From: Burkholderiaceae bacterium
GTDB lineage: Bacteria > Pseudomonadota > Gammaproteobacteria > Burkholderiales > Burkholderiaceae_C
DNA: 64,000 nucleotides
Direction of reading: 5' to 3'
NCBI GenBank assembly: GCA_016790575.1
Contig: JAEUOU010000036.1
Location: 20,945 to 84,944, forward strand
The position numbers and the translations under genes were made by a program. Positions 1-9,033 of the stretch are shown in pieces (positions within the stretch are counted from its first letter, which is position 1; every line of letters begins with the position of its first letter). A model generated the notes under the pieces. That model made no database searches, was not told the origin of the DNA, and saw only the letters and a list, made by a program, of their open reading frames with translations.

Positions 1-90
1 TGGCTGGGTCAGGTGGACCGCTTCGGCAGCCCGGCTGAAGCTGCCGTGTTCAACCAAAGCAATGAGATGGCGCAATTGCCGCAGTTCCAT
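1..90 (-). CDS. LysR-family transcriptional regulator, N-terminal 30 residues only (cut by window edge)
   Basis: Reading leftwards from an ATG at 90, the frame stays open to the window edge and encodes MELRQLRHLIALVEHGSF followed by SRAAEAVHLTQP. This is the classic start of the LysR winged helix-turn-helix. The gene is divergent from the GMC dehydrogenase/alkylsulfatase pair, and a dyad with LysR-box geometry lies in the gap. In Pseudomonas the alkylsulfatase gene sdsA is controlled by the adjacent LysR gene sdsB, so an SdsB-like role is a reasonable inference. The effector domain is outside the window, so the ligand cannot be judged. Confidence 0.85.
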   Translation of the reverse strand, partial: MELRQLRHLIALVEHGSFSRAAEAVHLTQP

Positions 91-112
91 AAATGAGTGA
101 AGTTCATTAAGT

Positions 113-131
113 CAATGCTTCGAATGCATTG
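113..131. promoter_or_regulatory. Candidate LysR operator in the divergent promoter region
   Basis: CAATGC-TTCGAAT-GCATTG is a perfect inverted repeat with a 7-base centre. T116 and A128 fit the T-N11-A rule for LysR sites. It lies 23 bases before the LysR start and about 70 bases before the dehydrogenase start. Binding is inferred only from symmetry and position. Confidence 0.5.
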
Positions 132-202
132 GACAAATACTACGTCCGGTTCGATCATCCGGCAACCGCCCTCACAGAAGGTCGGGTGATTCAGGAGACT
201 CC

Positions 203-1807
203 ATGACCCCCCAGACATTTGATTACGTCATCGTCGGCGCCGGCTCGGCCGGCTGCGTGCTGGCCGCGCGGCTGAGCGAAGACCCGAACGTGACGGTCTG
301 TCTGCTCGAAGCCGGCGGCCCCGACAAGAGCGTGCTGATCCATGCGCCCGCCGGCGTCGTGGCCATGGTGCCCACCAGGATCAACAACTACGCTTACGAG
401 ACCGTCCCGCAGCCCGGCCTCAACGGCCGCAAGGGCTACCAGCCGCGCGGCAAGACACTGGGCGGCTCCAGCTCGATCAACGCGATGCTGTACGTGCGCG
501 GCAACCGCTGGGACTACGACCATTGGGCGGCGCTCGGCAACCCCGGCTGGAGTTATGACGACGTGCTGCCGCTGTTCAAGCGCTCCGAGCACAACGAGCA
601 GTTCGCCGACGGCTTCCATGGCCAGGGCGGCCCGCTGAACGTGACCTACCAGGCGCACCAGAGCCCGGTGAACGACCTGTTCCTGCAAGCGTCCGCTGTC
701 AACGGCATTCCGCTGAACCCGGACTACAACGGCGCGGAGCAGGCCGGCGCCTTCCAGTACCAGGTCACGCACAAGAACGGCGAGCGTTGCAGCGCGGCCA
801 AGGCCTTCCTCACGCCCAACCTGTCGCGGCCCAACCTCCAGGTGATCACCAACGCCGTGTCGGCCAAAGTGACGCTGGAAGGCCGGCGCGCCACGGGCGT
901 GGCCTACCACCAGGGCGGCGCCTTGCAGACGGTGAAGGCACGGCGCGAGGTGATCCTGTCGGCCGGCGCCTTCGGGTCGCCGCAGTTGCTGCTGCTCTCG
1001 GGCATCGGCCCGGCCGCCGACTTGCAGAAGGTGGGCGTTCCGGTGATGCACGACCTGCCCGGCGTGGGCAAGAACCTGCAGGACCACATCGACTATGTGC
1101 AGACCTGGCGCGTGCCCAGCCACACCGACACCTTCGGCGTGTCGCTGCGCGGTTCGGCCCGGCTCACCGGCGCGATGCTGGAATGGAAGAAGCAGCGCAC
1201 CGGGATGGTCACCAGTTCCATCGCCACCTGCGGGGCCTTCTTCCGCTCCGCGCCCGACGTGGCGGTGCCGGACTTGCAGCTCGTTTTTGTGCTGGGCATC
1301 GTCGACGACCACGCGCGCAAGCTGCACCTGGGCCACGGCATCTCCTGCCACGTCGACCTGCTGCGCCCACACAGCCGGGGCACGGTCAGCTTGGCCAGCC
1401 CCGACCCGCACGACGCGCCGCTGATCGACCCGAAATTCCTGACCGACGAGCGCGATCTGCCGGTGCTCGTCAAAGGCGGCCAGATGCAGCAGCGCATCCT
1501 GGAATCGAAACCGTTCGACCCCATCCGCGGCCCGATGCTGTACCCGGTGCGCGCCGACGACGCGGCCGCCATGGCGCAGGACATCCGCAACCGCGCCGAC
1601 ACCCAGTACCACCCCGTGGGCACCTGCAAGATGGGGCCCGACAGCGACCCGATGGCGGTGGTGGACGCACAACTGCGCGTGCGTGGCATCGACGGCCTGC
1701 GGGTGGCCGATGCGTCCGTCATGCCCACCCTGATCGGCGGCAACACCAATGCACCCAGCATCATGATCGGCGAAAAGCTGGCCGACCTGCTGCGTTCCGA
1801 CGCCTGA
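203..1807 (+). CDS. GMC-family FAD-dependent alcohol dehydrogenase (choline dehydrogenase-like)
   Basis: The 534-residue protein opens with DYVIVGAGSAGCVLAARL, the FAD-binding Rossmann motif, and has the GMC signature around GKTLGGSSSINAMLYVRG (about residues 88-105). The usual catalytic region is present: H470 in TQYHPVGTCKMG and N514/N516 in GGNTNAPS. Family members oxidise primary alcohols or choline. AGGAG lies just upstream of the ATG. The next gene starts 28 bases downstream and encodes an alkylsulfatase, which releases a long-chain alcohol from alkyl sulfates, so the likely substrate is a fatty alcohol such as dodecanol. Substrate is inference; choline is less likely because no betaine genes are nearby. 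Confidence 0.85.
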   Translation: MTPQTFDYVIVGAGSAGCVLAARLSEDPNVTVCLLEAGGPDKSVLIHAPAGVVAMVPTRINNYAYETVPQPGLNGRKGYQPRGKTLGGSSSINAMLYVRGNRWDYDHWAALGNPGWSYDDVLPLFKRSEHNEQFADGFHGQGGPLNVTYQAHQSPVNDLFLQASAVNGIPLNPDYNGAEQAGAFQYQVTHKNGERCSAAKAFLTPNLSRPNLQVITNAVSAKVTLEGRRATGVAYHQGGALQTVKARREVILSAGAFGSPQLLLLSGIGPAADLQKVGVPVMHDLPGVGKNLQDHIDYVQTWRVPSHTDTFGVSLRGSARLTGAMLEWKKQRTGMVTSSIATCGAFFRSAPDVAVPDLQLVFVLGIVDDHARKLHLGHGISCHVDLLRPHSRGTVSLASPDPHDAPLIDPKFLTDERDLPVLVKGGQMQQRILESKPFDPIRGPMLYPVRADDAAAMAQDIRNRADTQYHPVGTCKMGPDSDPMAVVDAQLRVRGIDGLRVADASVMPTLIGGNTNAPSIMIGEKLADLLRSDA

Positions 1808-1835
1808 TCCCCTGACAACCCGAAAAGGAGACACC

Positions 1836-3839
1836 ATGACAATTTCCAGTGATTTGCGCCGCGCACGCGATGTGTTTGCGCTTTGTGGCCTGGCAGCGGC
1901 GCTCGCGGTGGGCCTGGGCGGCTGCTCCCGCGGTGGCGGCAGCGCCGGCGTCGGCGGCACGGCGTCCGACGCCAGCCCCACGGTGGTGCAGGCCAACGCC
2001 GCCATGGCGAAAAGCCTCAACCTGGCGGACGGCCTGGATATGGAGGAGGCCAAGCGCGGCTTCATCGCCAGGCCCACCGGCCAGATCAAGGCGGCTGACG
2101 GCACGGTGCTGAAAGACTTTGACGCCTACGCCTTCCTGGATGGCGCCGCGCCGCCAACCGTCAACCCCAGCCTGTGGCGCCATGCCCAGCTCAACGCGCA
2201 GGTGGGGCTGTACAAGGTCACCGACGGCGTCTACCAGCTGCGCGGATTCGATATCGCCAACCTCACCATCATCGAAGGCAAGACCGGCCTGATCCTGGTC
2301 GATCCCCTCACGGCCAAGGAATCATCGTCGTTCGCCCTGGAGTTTGCCCGCAAGCACCTGGGCAACAAGCCGGTGACGGGGGTGATCCTCACCCATGCCC
2401 ATGCCGACCATTTCGGCGGCATCCTGGGCGTGATCGCGGCCGAGGAGGTGCAGGCGCGCAAGGTGCCGGTGGTGGCGTCGTACGGCTTCATGGAGGAAGC
2501 CACCAGCGAGAACATCATGGCCGGCACCGCCATGGCCCGACGCTCGATCTACCAGTTCGGCAAGAACCTGCCGCGCAATGCCAAGGGCAATGTAGACACC
2601 GGGCTGGGCAAGGATGTGGTCTATGGTTCGCTGGGCATCCTGCCGCCCAACTGGATCATCGTGAAATCGCGCCAGCCGATGGACATCGACGGCGTCCATT
2701 TCGTCTTTCACAACCAGCCCGGGGCCGAGTGTCCGGCGGAAATGACCTTCACCCTGCCCGACAAGAAGCTCTACAACGGCGCCGAGAACCTCAGCCGCAC
2801 CATGCACAACCTGCTGCCGATCCGGGGTGCCAAAGTGCGCGATGCGTTGCTGTGGTCCCGGTACCTGCAGCAGACACTCGACGATCTGGGTGACACCGAA
2901 ATCTTCATTGCCCAGCACCACCACCCGATGTGGGGCAAGCAGCGCATCCGGGAATTCGTCACCGTGCAGCGCGACCTGTACAAATACACCCATGACCAGA
3001 CCGTGCGCCTGATGAACCAAGGGCTCAATGCGCGCGAAATCGCCGACCGGATCACGCTGCCCGAATCGATCGCGAAGCATCTGCATTCGCGCGGTTACTA
3101 CGGCGACCTGCGCCACAACGTCAAGGCGGTGGTCCAGTTCTACCTTGGCTTCTACGACGGCAACCCGGCCAACCTCGACCCGCTGCCGCCCAGCGAGGCA
3201 GGCAAACGCTACATGGAACTCATCGGTGCCGACAAGGCGGTCGGCGCCGCCCAGGCGGCCTTCGACAAGGGCGACTACCGCTGGGCGGCTGAACTGCTCA
3301 ACCACGTTGTCATGGCCGACAGCAGCCACAAGGCCGCCAAGGAACTGCTGGCCAGAACCTACGACCAGATGGGCTACATGAGTGAAGCCTCCACCTGGCG
3401 CAATGCCTACCTCACCGGGGCCATGGAGCTGCGCGAAGGCCCCCCGACCAAAGGCATCTCCAAGGCCACCATGCTGGACATGCTGGGCCAGGTGCCGACC
3501 GAGCGTTTCCTGGAGGCCATGGCCGGCGGCCTGAACGGTCCGGACGCCGTGGGCAAAGACCTGAAGATCAACCTGGTGCTCACCGACACCCAGGAAAAAT
3601 ACCTGCTGTGGATCGAAAACGCGGTGCTGCATTTCAAGCGCGACGCGCAGGCCGCAGACGCCAACGCGACGCTGTCGCTTACCCGTCCCATCCTGGTCAA
3701 GATGATCGCCGGTGTGGCCGGCGCCAAGGACACCCTCTTGAGCGATGACCTCAAGGTGACGGGCAGCAAGATCGATCTGGTGCGTTTTTTCACCCTGATC
3801 GACAAGGCGCCGGGCACCTTCCCGATCGTGACCCGCTGA
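1836..3839 (+). CDS. SdsA-type alkylsulfatase, MBL fold, predicted lipoprotein
   Basis: This 667-residue protein hydrolyses alkyl sulfates such as SDS to alcohol and sulfate if it follows its family. The metal motif H187-A-H189-A-D191-H192 is intact, and further ligands are probably in AEMTF...NGAENL and AQHHHPMWG. The C-terminal third resembles the SCP2-like domain of SdsA1. The N-terminus has a hydrophobic stretch ending in VGLGGC with C30 as the likely lipidated cysteine, so the enzyme may be membrane-anchored in the periplasm rather than freely secreted. AAGGAG precedes the ATG. It is co-directional with the GMC dehydrogenase, 28 bases apart, so probably one operon. Confidence 0.88.
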   Translation: MTISSDLRRARDVFALCGLAAALAVGLGGCSRGGGSAGVGGTASDASPTVVQANAAMAKSLNLADGLDMEEAKRGFIARPTGQIKAADGTVLKDFDAYAFLDGAAPPTVNPSLWRHAQLNAQVGLYKVTDGVYQLRGFDIANLTIIEGKTGLILVDPLTAKESSSFALEFARKHLGNKPVTGVILTHAHADHFGGILGVIAAEEVQARKVPVVASYGFMEEATSENIMAGTAMARRSIYQFGKNLPRNAKGNVDTGLGKDVVYGSLGILPPNWIIVKSRQPMDIDGVHFVFHNQPGAECPAEMTFTLPDKKLYNGAENLSRTMHNLLPIRGAKVRDALLWSRYLQQTLDDLGDTEIFIAQHHHPMWGKQRIREFVTVQRDLYKYTHDQTVRLMNQGLNAREIADRITLPESIAKHLHSRGYYGDLRHNVKAVVQFYLGFYDGNPANLDPLPPSEAGKRYMELIGADKAVGAAQAAFDKGDYRWAAELLNHVVMADSSHKAAKELLARTYDQMGYMSEASTWRNAYLTGAMELREGPPTKGISKATMLDMLGQVPTERFLEAMAGGLNGPDAVGKDLKINLVLTDTQEKYLLWIENAVLHFKRDAQAADANATLSLTRPILVKMIAGVAGAKDTLLSDDLKVTGSKIDLVRFFTLIDKAPGTFPIVTR

Positions 3840-3840
3840 C

Positions 3841-3866
3841 GCGGCCTTCCCGCGCGGGCGGGCCGC
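3841..3866. terminator. GC-rich hairpin between convergent genes
   Basis: GCGGCC (3841-3846) pairs with GGCCGC (3861-3866) immediately after the alkylsulfatase stop. There is no clear T tract on either strand, so termination strength is uncertain. Confidence 0.35.
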
Positions 3867-3875
3867 GCAGCCGGC

Positions 3876-4991
3876 TCAGGTCGAGGGGGCTTGCAGCACC
3901 CAGTACTGCCCGGCCACCGGGCGTTTCTGGTCTTCGCGCAGGGGGCCGCGTTGCGCCGACAGCACCCGCAGGCCGTGGCGGGCGGCCAGATCGCGCACAT
4001 AGGCCTCGGCGTGGGCGTAACGCAGGCTGGGGCGCAACACCAGTCCGCCGCCTTCCGATGGGTCCGGCGTCTCGACACTGAACGCCAGCACACCGCCGGG
4101 GACCAACACGCGCCGCACGCCTGCGAACACCGGCTCCAGCGCGCCGACGTAGATGAAAACATCGGCCGCCATGACCAGGTCAAAACGTTGCCCGGTCGCG
4201 TCCAGCCAGGGCACCAGGTCGGCGTGCTCCACCGCGTCGTAGTGGCCGCTGGATTGCGCACGGCGCACCATGCCGTCCGCCAGATCCAGTCCCACCAGGT
4301 GCTTCGCGGACGGACGCAGCAGGGCGCCGACCAGTCCGGTGCCGCAACCCAGGTCGAGCACCGCCTTCCAGTGCCCGGCTGCCGGCGCGGGCAAGGCGGT
4401 CACCAGGCGTTCGGGTGCCTCGTAGCGCAAGGCCTGTACCAGGTGGGCACCAAATTCATCGGCGTACTCGTTGAACAGCTGGGCCACGTAGTCGCGCGGG
4501 GCGGCCTGCGGAACGCCATCGGCTGTGGCGCCGCTGCCGGCCAGGTAATAGTCCAGCAGTGTGGCATCACCACCCAAGGCGCGGGCGCGGCGAAAACTGT
4601 CGGCGGCCGCATCCAGCCGGCCCAGTTCGCGCAGTGCGCTGCCGCGATGGACCCAGGCGTCGACGGCCCGGGGGTCCAGTTCCAGAAGCCGGTCCCAGGC
4701 CGAGACCGAGGCCTCGAGTTGACCCAACTGGCCATGGGCACTGGCCCGGTGGAACCAGGCGGCAGGGTCCTGGGGCTCCAGTGCCGTGACCTGTTCCAGC
4801 AGGTTCATGGCCTGCCTGGGCTGGCCCAGGCGCATGCGGGTGATCCCTAGATTCAGCATCACCGAAGGCCGGCCGGGTGCCAGTTCGAGCGCGGCCTCGA
4901 AGTGGCGTGCGGCCTCCGGCAGCCTGCCGCTCTCGAACGCGGCGAGGCCGTCGAGAAAACAGGCGCGCGCCTGGGTCAGGGAATCCGTCAT
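3876..4991 (-). CDS. TPR-repeat SAM-dependent methyltransferase
   Basis: This 371-residue protein has about four TPR units in its first 145 residues, with helices such as AARHFEAALELAPGRPSVML. A class I methyltransferase domain follows, with VLDLGCGTGLVG (DLGCGTG at 213-219), LVGLDLADGMV and a later VLVPGGVLAFSVE. The substrate is unknown. The fusion suggests that the TPR part recruits a protein target. It is convergent with the alkylsulfatase gene, and the CYTH-CHAD gene lies about 36 bases upstream on the same strand, so co-transcription is possible. Confidence 0.8.
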   Translation of the reverse strand: MTDSLTQARACFLDGLAAFESGRLPEAARHFEAALELAPGRPSVMLNLGITRMRLGQPRQAMNLLEQVTALEPQDPAAWFHRASAHGQLGQLEASVSAWDRLLELDPRAVDAWVHRGSALRELGRLDAAADSFRRARALGGDATLLDYYLAGSGATADGVPQAAPRDYVAQLFNEYADEFGAHLVQALRYEAPERLVTALPAPAAGHWKAVLDLGCGTGLVGALLRPSAKHLVGLDLADGMVRRAQSSGHYDAVEHADLVPWLDATGQRFDLVMAADVFIYVGALEPVFAGVRRVLVPGGVLAFSVETPDPSEGGGLVLRPSLRYAHAEAYVRDLAARHGLRVLSAQRGPLREDQKRPVAGQYWVLQAPST

Positions 4992-5027
4992 GAGTGCAAG
5001 CTTACTGTGCCTTCGGCGGTGTGCGCG

Positions 5028-6506
5028 TCAGAGGGCCTCACCCAGTGCCTCGCGCAATTGCCGCAGCATGCGGCCCATGCGGCGGTGGACGCGGTCTTCG
5101 TGCCGCGCCAACACCCGGTCCAGCCCCGAGCCGGCGGCGGGCGCGAGGCGTTCGCGGGCCAGGCACAGGTCGTTGAAGTGGCCCAGCACCGATTGCGCCC
5201 GCACCAGCACCGGCATCCAGCGGGCGAGCGCTCGGGCCCGGCGCGGACTCACCAGGGCACCGAGCATGTCGAGGGCGTAACGGGCCTTTTTGACCTCGAT
5301 ACGCAACGCGTGCAAGCTTGGCGCGTCATGCGGGCGAACCGCCGCCAGGCTGCGCACCAGCCGCTGGCGCCGGCCCTCAAGGCGCTCGCGGGCGAAGCGG
5401 CGCAGCCGCCGCTCCGACGCCGGCAGCCGGCTGTCGGGCAGTTCACCCAAAGCCTGCCCGAATGCCAGCAACGGGCCGGCAACTGAAGTGGGTTCCGCGA
5501 GGCGGCGCAACAACAGGCGGCGTGCGGCGGCATCGGCCCGCACCAGGCGGGCGGGCCAGGTGGCGCCGGACTCCGCCAGCAGCGGCCAGACCTCCAGCGC
5601 TTGGACATCGGCATCCCGCACCGGTCCCAGCCAGGCGCCGAGTGTGCGCCACTGGGCCGTCCAGTGCTGCACCCATGCCGGGTCCAGCGCCGGCGCGAAC
5701 ACGCGCAGGGCTGCCCGCAGCCGCCGCAGTGCCACCCGGGCCTGATGCACCAGTTCCGGGTCCTGGACACCGGCATGCAGTGCATGCAGGTTGCTTTGCA
5801 GCGCGGCCAGCGACGGCTGGGCCACGCTGACAAAAGCGGCCACCGGCGTGTCACCGTGCGCGGCGACTGCGCCGGCGGGTGTCGCTGTCTGGTCGGGACT
5901 CTGGGCCAGCGCATAGGCCCGCTCGGCCTTGCTGGTTGCGCAGGGGAACAGGGGCGCCGCACTCAGCAAGGCCCGGGCTGTCTGGTGCAATGCGTCGGGC
6001 GGCCCATCGAGCAGTTCGAGCTCCAGTTCCAGCAAGGGGTGTGCCACAGGCCGGCCGGCGGTTCCGGTGCAGATTTCACCCTCGTCCAGTGCGATTTCGA
6101 CGGTGGCGCCGCCGTGGCGCACAGTCCAGGCATGGCGTTGGAAGTCGGTGCGAAATACGGGCCGCAGATCGGCTCGCCGCTGCGCGAGCCAGGCGGCCAG
6201 CTCGGTGTCATCGACCAGGGCAGCAAAGTCGAATTCCCCGGCCCGCGTCGGCGCCTCCCATTCGCCCCGACGGGACAGGCCTCCGACCGTCGTTCCCGCC
6301 GTCTTTACCGTCAACAGCAAACGCCTGCCGGCGCGCCGCTCCCGAACCGCCATGCGGTTCTTGCGCAACTGGTGGTCGGATGTGTCGTAGTAGGTGTTCA
6401 CCAGCCGCTGGCGAACGGGTTTTTCCGCTGCCAGCAGCGGATGCCCCAGCAGTCCGGGCAGATCGCTTGGGGCCAGCAGCAGCTTGAGTTCGGTTTCCCG
6501 GGCCAT
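5028..6506 (-). CDS. CYTH-CHAD domain protein (inorganic triphosphatase / polyphosphate-associated)
   Basis: From the chosen ATG the protein is 492 residues. It begins MARETELKLLL, where E4, E6 and K8 form the ExExK signature of CYTH (triphosphate tunnel metalloenzyme) domains. The C-terminal half is an arginine- and alanine-rich helical CHAD domain containing VHQARVALRRLRAALRVF and LHALRIEVKKARYALDML, the conserved basic and histidine helices that bind polyphosphate in this family. An in-frame ATG 87 bases upstream exists, but the extra residues lie outside the CYTH fold. The likely role is inorganic triphosphate hydrolysis or polyphosphate-linked control. A polyphosphate:AMP phosphotransferase is encoded 7.5 kb away. 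Confidence 0.85.
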   Translation of the reverse strand: MARETELKLLLAPSDLPGLLGHPLLAAEKPVRQRLVNTYYDTSDHQLRKNRMAVRERRAGRRLLLTVKTAGTTVGGLSRRGEWEAPTRAGEFDFAALVDDTELAAWLAQRRADLRPVFRTDFQRHAWTVRHGGATVEIALDEGEICTGTAGRPVAHPLLELELELLDGPPDALHQTARALLSAAPLFPCATSKAERAYALAQSPDQTATPAGAVAAHGDTPVAAFVSVAQPSLAALQSNLHALHAGVQDPELVHQARVALRRLRAALRVFAPALDPAWVQHWTAQWRTLGAWLGPVRDADVQALEVWPLLAESGATWPARLVRADAAARRLLLRRLAEPTSVAGPLLAFGQALGELPDSRLPASERRLRRFARERLEGRRQRLVRSLAAVRPHDAPSLHALRIEVKKARYALDMLGALVSPRRARALARWMPVLVRAQSVLGHFNDLCLARERLAPAAGSGLDRVLARHEDRVHRRMGRMLRQLREALGEAL

Positions 6507-6567
6507 GGTGTTGTGCAAGGTCGGATGCGGTGCGGCGAGTCTGCCTGTTGCCACGCAAAAAAGCCAG

Positions 6568-7515
6568 TCATGCGCGATCGCGCGGCGGTTCATCGCTGTG
6601 GGCAGCGGTCAGACATTCGCGCAGCAACTGCGTCACCCGCGACGGGGCCGGTGCACGGCGGGTGATGGCCGAAAAGCCGCAGTGATAACGCAGCAGATCG
6701 GGCTGCAGCGGCCGTATCTGGCCGGTACGGACGAAGGCGTCGGCATAGTGGTCGGGCAGGAAGCCGACAAAACGCCCGCTCAGAATCAGTGTGGCCACCG
6801 ACTCCTGGTCGAATCCGGTGGCTGCGCGGCGCAGGCGCTGGCGGTGGGTCAGTTCCATATTGGGGGAGTGGTAGCCCAGGCCGGCAAAGGCCAGGTCCTG
6901 CAGGTCGGCCCAGCCCAGGCTTCGGCGCTCGGCGCTGAACAGCGGGTGGGCTGCGCCGCAGTACAGCAGCATGGTTTCGTCAAAAAGCTCGTCATAGACC
7001 AGGCTGTCGGAGCGCCGGTGCTCGGGGATGATGCCCAGCTGGAACTGCCCGTCCATGACGCCGCGTTCGATGGCGTTGAGGGTGGCAACATGCAAATTGA
7101 GCTGGACTTCCGGCGCCGCGTCGTGGAAGCGGGCCACCGCCTGTGCGATCCGGGCGGACGGGTTGCTGGCGGTCTTGTCGAACACCGCCACATGCAGCTC
7201 ACCGCCCATGCGCCGGTGGATGTCGTCCACGCTGGCGCGAAAGCCGTCGGTGGCGGCCAGCAGGCGCAGCGTTTCGGCGTGGATACGCTCGCCCTCTGGC
7301 GTCAGCGCAAAGCCGCCTCTGCCGCGCCGGCACAGGATCAGGCCCAGCCGGGTTTCCAGGTCCTTGATGTGGCGGCTGATGGTGCTGGTGGCGATATTGA
7401 GCTCCAGTTCTGCCGCGGCCATGCCGCCACACTCCACCACGGCACGAAACACGCGCAGCAGGCGGATGTCCATATCGCTGATCTGGCCCAGCACGGCGCG
7501 ATTTTTTACTTGCAT
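6568..7515 (-). CDS. LysR-family transcriptional regulator
   Basis: The 315-residue protein has a helix-turn-helix in residues 15-75 (MDIRLLRVFRAVVECGG ... ATSTISRHIKDLETRLG) and a full substrate-binding domain. It is divergent from the omega-aminotransferase, PaiB and mmsA genes with a 131-base gap, so it probably regulates them, perhaps responding to beta-alanine or a related amine. No clear Shine-Dalgarno supports either the start at 7515 or the internal ATG at 7473. I kept the longer start because relatives often carry an LGQxSD segment before the DxRLLRVF motif. Confidence 0.87.
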   Translation of the reverse strand: MQVKNRAVLGQISDMDIRLLRVFRAVVECGGMAAAELELNIATSTISRHIKDLETRLGLILCRRGRGGFALTPEGERIHAETLRLLAATDGFRASVDDIHRRMGGELHVAVFDKTASNPSARIAQAVARFHDAAPEVQLNLHVATLNAIERGVMDGQFQLGIIPEHRRSDSLVYDELFDETMLLYCGAAHPLFSAERRSLGWADLQDLAFAGLGYHSPNMELTHRQRLRRAATGFDQESVATLILSGRFVGFLPDHYADAFVRTGQIRPLQPDLLRYHCGFSAITRRAPAPSRVTQLLRECLTAAHSDEPPRDRA

Positions 7516-7517
7516 TG

Positions 7518-7540
7518 TTTATCAACTTTACATGGATAAA
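7518..7540. promoter_or_regulatory. Inverted repeat TTTATC-N11-GATAAA, candidate operator
   Basis: Perfect 6-base arms are separated by 11 bases, between the LysR start and the aminotransferase gene. Its location directly before the LysR start suggests autoregulation and co-regulation of the divergent operon. The site is A+T-rich compared with its surroundings. Confidence 0.4.
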
Positions 7541-7646
7541 TCGCACTTCGTGCCAGTAACAAGTCTGCTGACAATCCCGATTCCCTGCGCTTTCGAGCCG
7601 CGTCGAGCGGATCGCCGGCGGTTTGTTTTCCTGAAAGGCTTCCACC

Positions 7647-9023
7647 ATGGACCTGACCGATTCCCAGCGCCTGCAGGCCGGCGCCATCCGCACCGATGCC
7701 GACTGGCTGGCCGCGCACTGGATGCCGTTCACCGGCAACCGCAACTTCAAGGCCGCGCCGCGCCTGATGACGGGCGCCCAGGGCGCCTACTACACCGACG
7801 CCGATGGCCGTCGCCTGTTCGACGGCCTCTCCGGCCTGTGGTGCACCGGCCTGGGCCACGGCCGGCGCGAAATCGCCGAGGCGGTGGGCCGCCAGGCGGC
7901 GCAGCTGGACTACTCGCCCGCCTTCCAGTTCGGCCACCCGCTGTCGTTCGAGCTGGCCAACCGCATCGTTGAACGCATGCCCGCCGGGCTGAACCGGGTG
8001 TTCTTCACCGGCTCGGGCTCCGAGTCGGCCGACACCGCGCTGAAGATGGCGCGTGCCTACTGGCGCACCAAGGGCCAGGCCAGCAAAACCCGCCTGATCG
8101 GCCGCGAAAAGGGCTACCACGGCGTGAACTTCGGCGGCATCTCGGTGGGCGGCATCGTCGGCAACCGCAAAACCTTCGGCCAGGGGGTCGAAGCCGATCA
8201 CCTGCCCCACACCCAGCCGCCGGCAGGCAGCTTCTTCCGCGGCCAGCCGCCGGCCGAGGCTCAGGGCGCCTACCCCGGCGCCGCGCTGGCCGACCGCCTG
8301 CTGGACCTGATCATGCTGCACGATGCGTCAAACATCGCCGCCGTCATCGTCGAGCCGTTCTCCGGCTCGGCCGGGGTGGTGATTCCGCCGCTGGGCTACC
8401 TGCAGCGCCTGCGCGAGATCTGCACCCAGAACAACATCCTGCTGATTTTTGACGAGGTCATCACCGGCTTCGGCCGCGCCGGCGCCTGGACCGGCGCCGA
8501 GGCCTTCGGTGTCACGCCCGACATCCTGAACATCGCCAAACAGGTGACCAACGGCGCCCAGCCGCTGGGCGCGGTGATTGCGAAGCAGGAGATCTACGAC
8601 ACCTTCATGGACGCGGGCGGGCCGGACTACATGCTGGAATTTGCCCACGGCTACACCTACTCGGCCCATCCGGTGGCCTGCGCCGCCGGCATTGCCGCGC
8701 TGGATCTGCTGGCCAGCGAAGACGCCATCGGCCGCGTGCGTGCGCTGGCGCCCCGCTTCGAGGCCGCCGTGCATGGCCTCCAGGGCGCGAAACACGTGCT
8801 GGACATCCGAAACTACGGCCTCGCGGCCGGTTTCACCATCGCACCGCTGCCCGGCGAGCCGGCCCGGCGCCCCTACGAGATCGCGATGGCCATGCTGGCC
8901 AAGGGCTTTTACGTGCGCTACGGCGGCGACACCATCCAGCTGGCGCCGCCCTTCATCAGCACCGAGGCGGAGATCGACCGCCTGCTCGACGCGCTGGGCG
9001 AAACCTTGAACGCCACGGCCTGA
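7647..9023 (+). CDS. Class III omega-aminotransferase, probable beta-alanine:pyruvate transaminase
   Basis: This 458-residue PLP enzyme has FFTGSGSESADTALKMARAY (cofactor phosphate region), IFDEVITGFGR with the conserved aspartate, and K298 in NIAKQVTNGAQPLG as the Schiff-base lysine. Length and motifs match the beta-alanine--pyruvate transaminase group. The product of beta-alanine transamination, malonate semialdehyde, is the substrate of the MmsA-type dehydrogenase encoded two genes downstream, which supports the assignment. Other omega-amino acids or amines remain possible substrates. The PaiB-like gene begins 10 bases after its stop. Confidence 0.85.
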   Translation: MDLTDSQRLQAGAIRTDADWLAAHWMPFTGNRNFKAAPRLMTGAQGAYYTDADGRRLFDGLSGLWCTGLGHGRREIAEAVGRQAAQLDYSPAFQFGHPLSFELANRIVERMPAGLNRVFFTGSGSESADTALKMARAYWRTKGQASKTRLIGREKGYHGVNFGGISVGGIVGNRKTFGQGVEADHLPHTQPPAGSFFRGQPPAEAQGAYPGAALADRLLDLIMLHDASNIAAVIVEPFSGSAGVVIPPLGYLQRLREICTQNNILLIFDEVITGFGRAGAWTGAEAFGVTPDILNIAKQVTNGAQPLGAVIAKQEIYDTFMDAGGPDYMLEFAHGYTYSAHPVACAAGIAALDLLASEDAIGRVRALAPRFEAAVHGLQGAKHVLDIRNYGLAAGFTIAPLPGEPARRPYEIAMAMLAKGFYVRYGGDTIQLAPPFISTEAEIDRLLDALGETLNATA

Positions 9024-9033
9024 CGCCTGCCCG

